Origin: Bacillus norwichensis
GTDB lineage: Bacteria > Bacillota > Bacilli > Bacillales > Bacillaceae_C
Reading direction: 5' to 3'
DNA length: 50,722 nucleotides
Assembly (NCBI RefSeq): GCF_014836955.1
Contig: NZ_JACSPV010000031.1
Coordinates: 1-50,722 of the forward strand
Shown: one piece after another, positions 28,929 through 36,580 of the stretch
How positions within the stretch are numbered: position 1 is the first letter of the stretch
How the letters are laid out: every line of letters begins with the position of its first letter
Position numbers and translations under genes: made by a program
Notes under the pieces: model-generated
Seen by the model: the letters and a program-made list of their open reading frames with translations, nothing else
Told to the model about the DNA's origin: nothing
The model's database searches: none

Positions 28929-30299
28929 TTACAACGTTTTCGCAAATGCTCCCAGTGCATCGTCCACGATTGCGATGATTTTTTCCACTTCGTCTTTTTG
29001 TACGATGAGCGGCGGGGCAATCGCTACGATGTTCATTCCTGGAGTGAAGTCAAATGGTCTGATTAGCAGTTCACGCTTATAGGATTCTTCTACAACTGTA
29101 GCGGCAGCTTTGATCGTTTCAAATGGTTTGCCCGCTGCTGGATCTTCCATCAAGTCAAATCCGGCAAGAAGTCCTCTGCTTCGAGTGTTTCCAACAAATG
29201 AATATTTGTCTTCCAAGTAATTCAAACCTTTTTGCAGCTCTTCTCCCATGGCAGCTGCGTTTTCAATTAAGCCGTCACGCTCAAGAATTTCAAGGTTCTT
29301 CAAACCGACTGCACACGCTGTTGGATGTCCGCTGTACGTAAATCCGTGTGGCAGCATGCCATCATATGTGAAGAATGTGTCTCTGATTTCTTCTCTCATG
29401 ATGACGCCGCCAAGCTGAACGTATCCGCTTGTCATCCCTTTTGCTGCACAAATGAAATCAGGAACAACATCCCAATGATCCACACCGAACATTTTTCCGG
29501 TTCTGCCGAATCCGCAAATGATTTCGTCTGCAATCATATGGATGTTAAACTCATCACAAAGTGCGCGGACTGCTTTCAAATAACCTTCCGGAGGAACGTG
29601 TACCCCGCCGGCACCCTGAATCGGCTCTACGATGACAGCCGCAACTTTATCAGCACCTTCTTTTTCAATGATGCTTCTGATGGAACCTTCATACTCAGGA
29701 TGGCTCTTGTCGCCAAGCTCGCATTCAGTCAAATGAGGTTTTGCGTTTACGATATTAGGATCACCTGATCCGGAAAATTCCCGGTAAGCGTCAATTCCAG
29801 TTGCCCTTTGGGTTGCAATTGTCACGCCATGATAGCCTCTTCTTAAAGAAATAATGAGTTTCTTGTCTTTTTTGCCTTTTATATCCCAGTAAGATCTGGA
29901 CAATTTAAAAGCTGTATCGTTGGATTCTGATCCGCCGGATGTATAGAAGATAGCATTTAGATCTCCAGGTGTTACTTCAGCAATTTTTTCAGCCAAACGT
30001 ACGGACGGTTCATTCGAATATCCATAGAAAGTAGTTGTGTAAGCCGCTTTTGCCATTTGCTCGTAAGCAGCTTCAGCCAATTCCTTCACACCATGACCAA
30101 CGTTCACGTTCCAAAGCATAGAAACACCGTCGATGTATGTTTTTCCTCCCATGTCTTTTAAGTAAATGCCTTCTCCGCTTTCAAAAACCAGTTTTGGACC
30201 GATTTCAGAATGAAGTTTTGGATTAGTAGACGGATGAAGAATATGTTTTTTATCAAGTGCAGATAACTCATTGAATAATGCTTTGTTTTGTTGGCTCAT
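28929..30299 (-). CDS. Class III aminotransferase (omega-amine:pyruvate type)
   Basis: PLP-dependent transfer of a terminal amino group to a keto acid. 456 residues. It has VSMLWNVNVGHG, YTSGGSESNDTAFKL and PDFICAAKGMTSGYVQLGG, which carries the PLP lysine. The type matches putrescine-, taurine- or beta-alanine-pyruvate aminotransferases. With agmatine deiminase in the cluster, putrescine to 4-aminobutanal is the favoured reaction; beta-alanine is the alternative. It starts 31 bases after the M20 hydrolase gene and has no promoter of its own, so it belongs to the sigma-54 transcript starting near 31590. Confidence 0.88.
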   Translation of the reverse strand: MSQQNKALFNELSALDKKHILHPSTNPKLHSEIGPKLVFESGEGIYLKDMGGKTYIDGVSMLWNVNVGHGVKELAEAAYEQMAKAAYTTTFYGYSNEPSVRLAEKIAEVTPGDLNAIFYTSGGSESNDTAFKLSRSYWDIKGKKDKKLIISLRRGYHGVTIATQRATGIDAYREFSGSGDPNIVNAKPHLTECELGDKSHPEYEGSIRSIIEKEGADKVAAVIVEPIQGAGGVHVPPEGYLKAVRALCDEFNIHMIADEIICGFGRTGKMFGVDHWDVVPDFICAAKGMTSGYVQLGGVIMREEIRDTFFTYDGMLPHGFTYSGHPTACAVGLKNLEILERDGLIENAAAMGEELQKGLNYLEDKYSFVGNTRSRGLLAGFDLMEDPAAGKPFETIKAAATVVEESYKRELLIRPFDFTPGMNIVAIAPPLIVQKDEVEKIIAIVDDALGAFAKTL

Positions 30300-30330
30300 T
30301 AAAAAACCTCTCCTTTTTTATAAAAAATGA

Positions 30331-31569
30331 TTATTTGGCTTCTGCCAGCTTTTGAACAACATATAAAAGGACATTTGCCCCTTTTTCAATATCATCATCT
30401 ATCGTTAATTCCTGTTCGTTATGGCTGATGCCATCAACGCTTGGAACGAAGATCATGCCAGTATCCGACACGCCTGCCATATATTTAGCATCATGGCCTG
30501 GACCGCTGAACAAATCCATTTTGGAATATCCAAATTCATCTGCCGCCTCCTGGATAGCATCTTTGACGATCGATGAGAATAAGGTTGTCTCCGAATTCCA
30601 ATCAGTTGTAATCGTCAATTCCACTTCACTCATCAAAGCAATAGCACTAAGCTGTTCCTTTAACCGTTCGAACGCATGGAACCTTAGGTCATTGTCCTCG
30701 TGGCGGATATCAATTGTGAATTCCACCTCGCCTGGAATAACATTTGTCACGTTGGGTCTTACATTCATTTTTCCAACGGTTGTTTTTAATCCTTGAACTT
30801 CATCTGTAATCTCATTCACTTTTACAATCATTTTGGACGCAGCCACAAGTGCATCGCGTCTGTTTTCCATCGGTGTTGGACCTGCGTGGTTTGTCTTTCC
30901 TGTTACCTTTACCGTGTACAAATCATTACCTTGGATACCCTGGACAACACCAATTGTTATATCCTTTTCGTGTAAAATAGGTCCCTGCTCAATATGCAGT
31001 TCTATGAAATTTTTGACGTTTGTAATTCGGTTTTGAATAGATCCTAAATATTCAATTTCATTTAAAGCCTGTTCAAAGGATATTCCTTCGTCATCTTTGA
31101 TGCCGTAAATGAAATCCTTTGAAAAGTTTCTTGTGATTCCTCCGGATCCGAGCATTGGAGGTGAGAAGCGGGCTCCCTCCTCATTGGTGAAATTGACAAT
31201 TTCAATAGGGTATTCGGTTTCAATATCGTTTTCATTTAAAACACGGATTACTTCCAGTGCAGATAGAACACCTAAAATACCGTCATATTTTCCACCACAA
31301 GGCTGTGTATCCAAATGAGAACCGATGGCAACAGTTGGACCATCGTCCCTCTTGCCTTTTCTTCTGCCATATATGTTTCCAAAATCGTCTATTCTAACAT
31401 CAAGACCTGCCTCTTTTAACCACTCGACAAATATATCGCGCATGTTTTTATCAGCATCCGATAAGGCCAGGCGGTTCATTCCACCATTTCCGGATGGGCC
31501 GATGGAAGAGCTTACTTTTAATGTTTCAAGCAAACGCTCTCTGTTCACCTTTAATAATGTATTCTCCAT
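30331..31569 (-). CDS. M20 family Zn-dependent amidohydrolase/carbamoylase
   Basis: Member of the N-carbamoyl-L-amino acid hydrolase, beta-ureidopropionase and allantoate amidohydrolase family. 412 residues. Metal ligands are in GSHLDTQPCGGKYDG, NEEGARF, ELHIEQGP and SHNEQE, with GPGHDAKYMA near the C-terminus. The lid domain (TNHAGPTPMENRRDA) is of the carbamoylase type. It lies with agmatine deiminase, so N-carbamoylputrescine is a candidate substrate, a job normally done by nitrilase-family AguB. Alternatives are beta-ureidopropionate or another N-carbamoyl amine. ATG 31569 has GAGGAGG seven bases upstream. Confidence 0.88.
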   Translation of the reverse strand: MENTLLKVNRERLLETLKVSSSIGPSGNGGMNRLALSDADKNMRDIFVEWLKEAGLDVRIDDFGNIYGRRKGKRDDGPTVAIGSHLDTQPCGGKYDGILGVLSALEVIRVLNENDIETEYPIEIVNFTNEEGARFSPPMLGSGGITRNFSKDFIYGIKDDEGISFEQALNEIEYLGSIQNRITNVKNFIELHIEQGPILHEKDITIGVVQGIQGNDLYTVKVTGKTNHAGPTPMENRRDALVAASKMIVKVNEITDEVQGLKTTVGKMNVRPNVTNVIPGEVEFTIDIRHEDNDLRFHAFERLKEQLSAIALMSEVELTITTDWNSETTLFSSIVKDAIQEAADEFGYSKMDLFSGPGHDAKYMAGVSDTGMIFVPSVDGISHNEQELTIDDDIEKGANVLLYVVQKLAEAK

Positions 31570-31595
31570 ACGCATCCTCCTCACTTACTTTATTA

Positions 31596-31612
31596 ATGCA
31601 AAAACCGTGCCA
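31596..31612 (-). promoter_or_regulatory. Sigma-54 promoter of hydrolase-aminotransferase operon
   Basis: Minus-strand TGGCACGGTTTTTGCAT matches the -24/-12 consensus TGGCAC-N5-TTGCA exactly. It lies about 27 bases upstream of the hydrolase start, divergent from the sigma-54 activator gene. Confidence 0.92.
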
Positions 31613-31740
31613 AAGTTGTTTTTCGTTAAAAATAAAAACCTTTTCATTTTGTAGTATAGTAATATATAATAAACCCGCACCGAAAGTGAATGATAACGAT
31701 GCGAAAACGAATCATTTTTATGAAGTTGGGAGGCGCTTTT

Positions 31741-33129
31741 ATGAAAAAGCACTTTTTTAAAGATCGACATTTTCATCAAGTGTTCAATCATTTAAAGGAT
31801 GGTATATTCATAGCTGATAAAAACGGCGTCGCACTTTGGTGTAATGATACAAGTACGAAGCAGATCGGTGCTCCAAGATCCAAAATCATTGGCAGGCATG
31901 TCAATGACTTGGAGAACAACGGTTTTTTCACCCCTTCTGTCACTAAAATCGTATTGGAAAACAAAGAAGTCGTCGTGACTAAAGTCCAAACATCAAAGGA
32001 CAGGCAGTTTCTGGCGACTGGACATCTTGTAAAGATTGATGAAGATGATACCGAATACATTCTCGTTCAAGTAAAAGATATTACAGAAACGGTGAAAAAC
32101 TCCTTTAAGCTGGAAAAAGCAGAAGCGCTGATGCAACAGTATTGGGAAGAACTTCAGGCAATGAAGAGGGACCAGCAGAGGGACAAAAAGAGCCAGTTAA
32201 TTATCGGGAACAGCAAAAGCAACGAGGAGCTGTTAGATCTTGTCAGCCGAGTGGCCACTGTTGACGCAACCATCTTATTAACAGGAGAGTCCGGCGTAGG
32301 TAAAAGCCTGATAGCTGGTGAAATCCATAAACACAGTTCAAGGAAGGGTAAGAGCTTTGTCCAAATTAACTGTGGAGCCATTCCGGAAAACCTCCTGGAA
32401 TCAGAGCTTTTCGGGTATAAAAAAGGAGCCTTTACTGGGGCTAGCCAAAGCGGCAAGAAAGGACTTGTCGAGAAAGCAGATGGCGGCACATTATTCTTGG
32501 ATGAAATTGCTGAGCTTCCCTTGTCCCTGCAGCCCAAATTGCTTCAATTGGTCCAGGACAAATCGTTTATTCCTGTTGGGGGAACAGAGCTTCAAGAAGT
32601 GGATATCCGGATTATCGCAGCCACTAATCAGGACTTGCCGATGATGGTTGAGGAGAAGCGGTTCCGCGAAGATTTATATTACCGTTTGAATGTAGTGTCC
32701 ATCCAAATTCCGGCGCTCCGGGAACGGAACGAGGATATACCACCATTGGTTTATCATTATTTGAACCTTTTTAACGATAAATATATGAAAAAATCATCCT
32801 TGGACAAAAGGGTTCTGGAGCACCTTCAAAACTACAGTTGGCCAGGAAATATCCGCGAACTGGAAAACATGATCGAACGTTTAATTGTAACAGCAAAGGA
32901 AGATACAATTACGCCTTCCGACCTGCCGGATAAAATTTTATACGAGGAATTCATGGATCATTCCATTCGAAAACTAAATAACCAAAGTCTTCCTGAATAT
33001 CTGGAGAAGATCGAAAAAAGATTAATTGAGGAAGCACAGATGAAATACTCCTCTACCAGAAAGGCAGCCCAGTCTCTGGGATTGACCCAGTCATCCTATC
33101 TAAGAAGATTAAAAAAGTATGAATTTTAG
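31741..33129 (+). CDS. Sigma-54-dependent transcriptional activator with PAS domain
   Basis: 462 residues. An N-terminal PAS sensor (about 10-120, HLKDGIFIADKNGVALWCND) is followed by an AAA+ domain with Walker A GESGVGKS (about 181), GAFTGA (about 230), which contacts sigma-54, and Walker B GGTLFLDEI. The C-terminal Fis-type helix-turn-helix is RKAAQSLGLTQSSYLRRLKK. It has the same layout as Bacillus RocR. Strong sigma-54 promoters flank it on both sides, so it almost certainly drives the hydrolase-aminotransferase and agmatine deiminase transcripts; the inducer is probably agmatine or a product. ATG 31741 follows TTGGGAGG. Confidence 0.93.
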   Translation: MKKHFFKDRHFHQVFNHLKDGIFIADKNGVALWCNDTSTKQIGAPRSKIIGRHVNDLENNGFFTPSVTKIVLENKEVVVTKVQTSKDRQFLATGHLVKIDEDDTEYILVQVKDITETVKNSFKLEKAEALMQQYWEELQAMKRDQQRDKKSQLIIGNSKSNEELLDLVSRVATVDATILLTGESGVGKSLIAGEIHKHSSRKGKSFVQINCGAIPENLLESELFGYKKGAFTGASQSGKKGLVEKADGGTLFLDEIAELPLSLQPKLLQLVQDKSFIPVGGTELQEVDIRIIAATNQDLPMMVEEKRFREDLYYRLNVVSIQIPALRERNEDIPPLVYHYLNLFNDKYMKKSSLDKRVLEHLQNYSWPGNIRELENMIERLIVTAKEDTITPSDLPDKILYEEFMDHSIRKLNNQSLPEYLEKIEKRLIEEAQMKYSSTRKAAQSLGLTQSSYLRRLKKYEF

Positions 33130-33135
33130 ATAATA

Positions 33136-33165
33136 CGGGGAGATTTCTACCCCGCTTCTTTTTAT
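33136..33165 (+). terminator. Terminator of sigma-54 activator gene
   Basis: CGGGG-AGATTTCTA-CCCCG hairpin followed by CTTCTTTTTAT, immediately before the agmatine deiminase promoter. Confidence 0.75.
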
Positions 33166-33166
33166 A

Positions 33167-33183
33167 TGGCATAGAATTTGCAT
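33167..33183 (+). promoter_or_regulatory. Sigma-54 promoter of agmatine deiminase gene
   Basis: TGGCATAGAATTTGCAT matches TGGCAC-N5-TTGCA with one change (C to T) and correct spacing. The start codon is 35 bases downstream. Activator sites would have to lie inside the 3' end of the regulator gene or further away. Confidence 0.88.
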
Positions 33184-33217
33184 GATATTAGATTGAATAT
33201 AATTGGAGGGGATTATA

Positions 33218-34315
33218 ATGGCACGTACGATAGATAGTACACCAAGAAATGACAGCTTTAGAATGCCCGGAGAATTTGAAGAGCACGAAGGCACATGGAT
33301 GCTATGGCCGATGAGAACAGATACATGGAGATCTGGAGCTAAACCTGCTCAAAGAGCTTTTGCGGAAGTCGCGAAAGCGATTTCGCAATTTGAACCGGTT
33401 ACGGTGTGTGTCAATGCGGAGCAATTTGAAAATGCCCGCGCTCTTTTGGAAGATCAAATAAGAGTGGTCGAAATTTCATCCAATGATGCCTGGATGCGAG
33501 ATATCGGGCCCACTTTTGTAAAAAATGACAAAGGTGAAGTACGTGGTATAGACTGGCAATTCAACGCATGGGGCGGTTTGGATGAGGGACTATACTTCCC
33601 ATGGGACAAGGATCAGCTTGTCAAACAAAAAGTAATGGAGATTGAGAATATAGATAGATATGATGCAAAAGATTTCGTGTTGGAAGGCGGAGCCATCCAC
33701 GTTGACGGAGAAGGAACACTCATTACAACAGAACAATGCTTGTTGAATCCAAACCGGAATCCGCACATGTCAAGAGAAGAAGTTGAGGAAAAACTAAAAG
33801 AGTACTTGAACATCGAAAAAATCATCTGGGTCAAGGATGGCCTTGTTGACGATGAAACAGACGGTCACGTAGACGAAGTATTATTTTATGTGCGTCCTGG
33901 AGAAGTTGCCATCGGCTGGACTGACGACCCTGAACATCCGCACTACGAAGTGCTTCGTGAAGCATATAAGCAATTGGAGCAGGAAACAGACGCCAAAGGG
34001 CGAAAACTGAAAATCTATAAACTCCCAATGCCTCAACAAATTGCCATCACAGAGGAAGAAAGCCAAGAAATCGACTTTGCCGCTGACGCTTTCGACCGTA
34101 CGGCAGACACTGAATTCATCGCTACCTATGCCAACTGCTACATTTGCAATGGTGGTGTCATCATTCCATCATTCGGCGACCCGAAGGATGAAGAAGCGGT
34201 TGAAATCTTCAAGGAGATGTTCCCTGATCGGGAAATTGTAGCTGTGAATACACGCGAAGTTTCCCTTGGCGGAGGAAACATCCATTGCATTACCCAGCAG
34301 CAGCCAAAGGCTTAA
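33218..34315 (+). CDS. aguA: Agmatine deiminase
   Basis: Hydrolyses agmatine to N-carbamoylputrescine and ammonia. 365 residues, within the usual 360-380. FRMPGEFEEHEGTWMLWP at the N-terminus, NDAWMRDIGPTFV, VLEGGAIHVDGEGT, ETDGHVDEV and the catalytic Cys at about 356 in SLGGGNIHCITQQ are all AguA hallmarks. ATG 33218 is chosen for GGAGGGG nine bases upstream. No putrescine carbamoyltransferase or nitrilase-type aguB lies nearby, so the next step must be done by something else, possibly the M20 hydrolase across the regulator gene. Confidence 0.96.
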   Translation: MARTIDSTPRNDSFRMPGEFEEHEGTWMLWPMRTDTWRSGAKPAQRAFAEVAKAISQFEPVTVCVNAEQFENARALLEDQIRVVEISSNDAWMRDIGPTFVKNDKGEVRGIDWQFNAWGGLDEGLYFPWDKDQLVKQKVMEIENIDRYDAKDFVLEGGAIHVDGEGTLITTEQCLLNPNRNPHMSREEVEEKLKEYLNIEKIIWVKDGLVDDETDGHVDEVLFYVRPGEVAIGWTDDPEHPHYEVLREAYKQLEQETDAKGRKLKIYKLPMPQQIAITEEESQEIDFAADAFDRTADTEFIATYANCYICNGGVIIPSFGDPKDEEAVEIFKEMFPDREIVAVNTREVSLGGGNIHCITQQQPKA

Positions 34316-34361
34316 GGTGAAACGACGAGGCTGAGACATAAGTAGTTTTTTAAGCAAAATA

Positions 34362-34409
34362 AAAAAGCGCGAGAAATCAACGTTTCTAAAATTGATTCTC
34401 GCGCTTTTT
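34362..34409 (+). terminator. Terminator of aguA
   Basis: AAAAAGCGCGAGA..ATCAA and TTGAT..TCTCGCGCTTTTT form a long near-perfect stem; strong in both directions. Confidence 0.92.
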
Positions 34410-34466
34410 AAGTGCGACTAGTTTTGTCCCATCCTCGTTTCTTACGGAAAAGGCAGCGTTTTGCCA

Positions 34467-34495
34467 TTGTCTTATAAGTGTGCATTTCGTATAAT
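34467..34495 (+). promoter_or_regulatory. Vegetative promoter of tRNA-Pro
   Basis: TTGTCT and TATAAT separated by 17 bases, ending 18 bases upstream of the mature tRNA 5' end. Confidence 0.85.
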
Positions 34496-34513
34496 GAAAG
34501 TGTCGTTCATTTC

Positions 34514-34587
34514 CGGGATGTAGCTCAGCTTGGTAGAGCACTAGCATGGGGTGCTAGGAGTCGCAGGTTCAAATCCTGTCATCCCGA
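34514..34587 (+). tRNA. tRNA-Pro (anticodon GGG)
   Basis: 74 bases. Acceptor stem CGGGATG/CATCCCG, D-loop AGCTCAGCTTGGTAGAGC, anticodon stem CTAGC/GCTAG around loop ATGGGGT (anticodon GGG, reads CCC and CCU), T-loop GGTTCAAATC. CCA is not encoded. Stand-alone gene with its own promoter and terminator. Confidence 0.96.
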
Positions 34588-34597
34588 TATAACAGCT

Positions 34598-34638
34598 AAG
34601 CTCCTAACCCTTTTTTATCAAGGGGTTAGGAGCTTTTT
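34598..34638 (+). terminator. Terminator of tRNA-Pro
   Basis: AGCTCCTAACCC/GGGTTAGGAGCT stem with a 12-base loop, followed by TTTT. Confidence 0.93.
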
Positions 34639-35132
34639 AAATTGTACGGCTCGAATGTTTCTTGAATAATACAGGCTTTTTGGGGTTTATTCTTTTCTTA
34701 TTGTAACGTTTCCCATGTAACCTAATTTCTTTACCATACTTTCTTGATAAAATATTTTCGAAAATAGACGTTAGATTACGAAGTTTTCTTCAGTCAACTC
34801 TACTTTCATGCTGATCACCTCTTGATAAAGTTTTTTATTGTATTAACTCTTTTTGATGTCAATCATTTTTGACTGACTTTAACTTTAATAATTTAGAAGA
34901 GAAGAAATTAATAACGGGATAATGCATCTTTGCGGCTTTTTCTACCCTTTCGTTTTTTAAGTAAAAATCTAATTTTATTGGCTAAAAAGGTTTCTCTCAA
35001 CTCCGTATCAGGCGGGATAAAACTGCAAAATGCTTTGTCACACAAGGAAAAAGGGATACGGGTAGCATTAGAGTTCGCTTTTCCTTTACGCTAAAACCCA
35101 ACATTGAAAATAAGTTATAGAAAGCTGGCTTA
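34639..35132 (-). other. Gene-poor stretch with a 12-codon ORF and CtsR-like heptads
   Basis: Only a 12-codon minus-strand ORF (34771-34809, MKVELTEENFVI) with a proper ribosome site (AGAGGTG) is seen. Upstream of it, minus-strand AGTTAAA-GTC-AGTCAAA (34868-34884) resembles the CtsR heptad repeat with one mismatch, and TTGACA follows. It may be the promoter and first codons of a lost gene. Nothing else was found. Confidence 0.35.
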
Positions 35133-35840
35133 TTAATCTGTCAGCAAAGATATATAAACTTTTATCATTATTGCACCAAAAGTTACCATAAGGAGCAACG
35201 GTATCCATCCAAATTGTTTTTTCGACTTTCCTATTATTTCATTAAGTGTTACAAACAAAAGGGTGCCAATAGTAGTTCCTGTCAACAATGTGTCTACTGT
35301 CCTCGCTGAACCCTTAACCGTTTCCCCTAAAAAAGCACTTACTCCGAAGACAACCGATAATATGGTTATTATATAAAGAAAAGTGACTCCTTTTATTCTT
35401 GTTACTAATAGGGTAGTCATAATGGCTATACCTTCCGGAATTTGATGAAGTATCATTGCGGTAAGAAAGGAATGACTATTAAATAATGTAACAGCACCGT
35501 ATGAAAACCCCATAATAATGTGATGAAAGAATACAGCTGCAACTAAAAATCCTAAAGTTCTTTCGGAAACATTAATCCCGTCTTCATGATGAAAAAAATG
35601 ACCAATTATTAACATCATGATGTACCCTGTTAAAGTACCTAAAAGTACACCTCTGAACTCAAAATCTATTAGGGTATGAGGGATTAAGTCAAATGTAATA
35701 ATACCAATTAAGATCCCTCCACAAATGACATATACATAAGGTAGCTTTTTCGGGAAAAATCGGTTAATTGAACTTGATAATAATCCTCCGATACCTAACC
35801 CCATAACAGAAATTCCTGATAAAAGCAAAGGCATCCACAC
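35133..35840 (-). CDS. ZIP family metal transporter
   Basis: Membrane protein of about 235 residues with eight predicted helices. The metal-site helix contains ILHQIPEGIAI, and TM4 has VFFHHIIMGFSYG where most ZIPs have an HNxxEG-type motif, so one metal position is altered. Resembles the ZupT/GufA branch; substrate (zinc, iron or manganese) cannot be told. GTG 35840 has AAAGGA ten bases upstream; TTG 35849 is too close to the site. No Fur-like or Zur-like box is visible upstream. Confidence 0.82.
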   Translation of the reverse strand: MWMPLLLSGISVMGLGIGGLLSSSINRFFPKKLPYVYVICGGILIGIITFDLIPHTLIDFEFRGVLLGTLTGYIMMLIIGHFFHHEDGINVSERTLGFLVAAVFFHHIIMGFSYGAVTLFNSHSFLTAMILHQIPEGIAIMTTLLVTRIKGVTFLYIITILSVVFGVSAFLGETVKGSARTVDTLLTGTTIGTLLFVTLNEIIGKSKKQFGWIPLLLMVTFGAIMIKVYISLLTD

Positions 35841-35961
35841 GGATTCCAAATCCTTTCAATAATAAATTTGGTTTGTACAATCTTATGACGCAGTCTTAAT
35901 GAAAATTATTCTGTTATTGGAATCCTTTTGTTAGATTATTAGCAACTGCAACTTCATAAAA

Positions 35962-35989
35962 AATGAGTCCTCTTTTAAAAGGACTCATT
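35962..35989 (-). terminator. Terminator downstream of repeat copy 3
   Basis: AATGAGTCC/GGACTCATT stem with a 10-base loop, followed on the minus strand by TTTTATG. Probably the original terminator of the broken SMI1/KNR4 gene. Confidence 0.85.
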
Positions 35990-36010
35990 ACTAAAATTAT
36001 TCGATATTTA

Positions 36011-36204
36011 TCAAATGCGCCTTGGCGTATTTGCGCCCAGATTTTATCAAGCTCCGCTCGATAAATTTCCTCTAAAAATCTGTGGCATCCGCCGGAGGCT
36101 TTAACTTTATTCAGCCGGGGTTTGAACCCCCGCTGAATGGAATACCTACATGCATTCATCTCACCACTTACAGAAGTGGGAGACTTCTGCTGAATGAAGT
36201 TAAA
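36011..36204 (-). repeat. Dispersed structured repeat, copy 3 (longest, best preserved)
   Basis: Reference copy, about 194 bp. Minus-strand order: TTTAACTTCATTCAGC; CCCACTTCTGTAAGTGGTGAG hairpin; ATTCAGC; GGGGGTTCAAACCCC hairpin; GCTGAATAAAGTTAAA (inverted to the first block); ATGCCACAGATTTT; TTTATCGAGC/GCTTGATAAA hairpin; CAAATACGCC-AA-GGCGCATTTG hairpin ending TTTGA. Five such elements occur in this window, all in the same orientation. The 105-codon open frame through it is not a gene. It cuts off the SMI1/KNR4 gene to its right. Confidence 0.9.
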
Positions 36205-36364
36205 ATGAACTGGAGCTAACGTAGGGAGCAAATACCCGCCATTTTGACTTAAAAGCGGCTCTACATAGCTTTACGTTAAAGGTGTTTTCAGCTAATGCAA
36301 TATCTTCACTTGTTAATGGATCTAATACAATGTCAGGACTATAAGAGTTTTTCCATACATTCAT
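36205..36364 (-). pseudogene. SMI1/KNR4 family immunity-type protein, frameshifted and truncated
   Basis: The reading frame from ATG 36364 gives WKNSYSPDIVLDPLTSEDI then ALAENTFNVKL, a typical SMI1/KNR4 N-terminus. The continuation SYVEPLLSQNGGYLLPTLAP then VHFN, with the family's QNGGY core, lies in another frame. The shift is near 36265-36274, probably a small deletion of a LPxS stretch. The coding similarity then stops exactly where the dispersed repeat begins. A toxin-immunity role is known for the family; no toxin gene is adjacent. Confidence 0.75.
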
Positions 36365-36424
36365 ACATTTTCCATCCTTAACAATATTTTTATGATACAT
36401 CTTTTCTAATAGCCGTCTGGAGCG

Positions 36425-36458
36425 TCCTAAACCAGAATCAAAGTTTAGGATTTTTATT
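36425..36458 (+). terminator. Orphan plus-strand terminator
   Basis: TCCTAAAC/GTTTAGGA stem with a 10-base loop followed by TTTTTATTTG on the plus strand. No plus-strand gene precedes it within about 1.8 kb. Confidence 0.7.
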
Positions 36459-36507
36459 TGATAAGTAAGTCTTTGAAATGATCTCGATGTTAATAATTAT
36501 AAATTTA

Positions 36508-36545
36508 ATATCATAAACATACATATTTAAAATTTTTATGATATT
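36508..36545. promoter_or_regulatory. Inverted repeat in lysE-like promoter
   Basis: AATATCATAAA and TTTATGATATT are inverted arms about 16 bases apart over the presumed promoter, 36 bases before the start codon. Possible operator; regulator unknown. Confidence 0.4.
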
Positions 36546-36580
36546 ATAGGATTTATTTTACTATAAAGGTGTGTGGTTTT

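Noticed and set aside
28425-29082. Two overlapping plus-strand ORFs of 125 and 113 codons
   Set aside because: They are made of the A/B repeat units and antisense aminotransferase sequence, serine/proline-rich, without ribosome sites.
25094-31569. Reductive pyrimidine (beta-ureidopropionate) degradation cluster
   Set aside because: Hydrolase, aminotransferase and aldehyde dehydrogenase would fit, but no dihydropyrimidine dehydrogenase or dihydropyrimidinase is present, whereas aguA shares the same promoter type; kept only as an alternative.
34514-34587. tRNA site as an integration hotspot
   Set aside because: No integrase, no duplicated tRNA 3' end and no phage-like genes were found downstream.
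35914-36231. 105-codon minus-strand ORF
   Set aside because: It runs through repeat copy 3 and a terminator. Only its first residues correspond to the SMI1 remnant; the rest is not protein-like.
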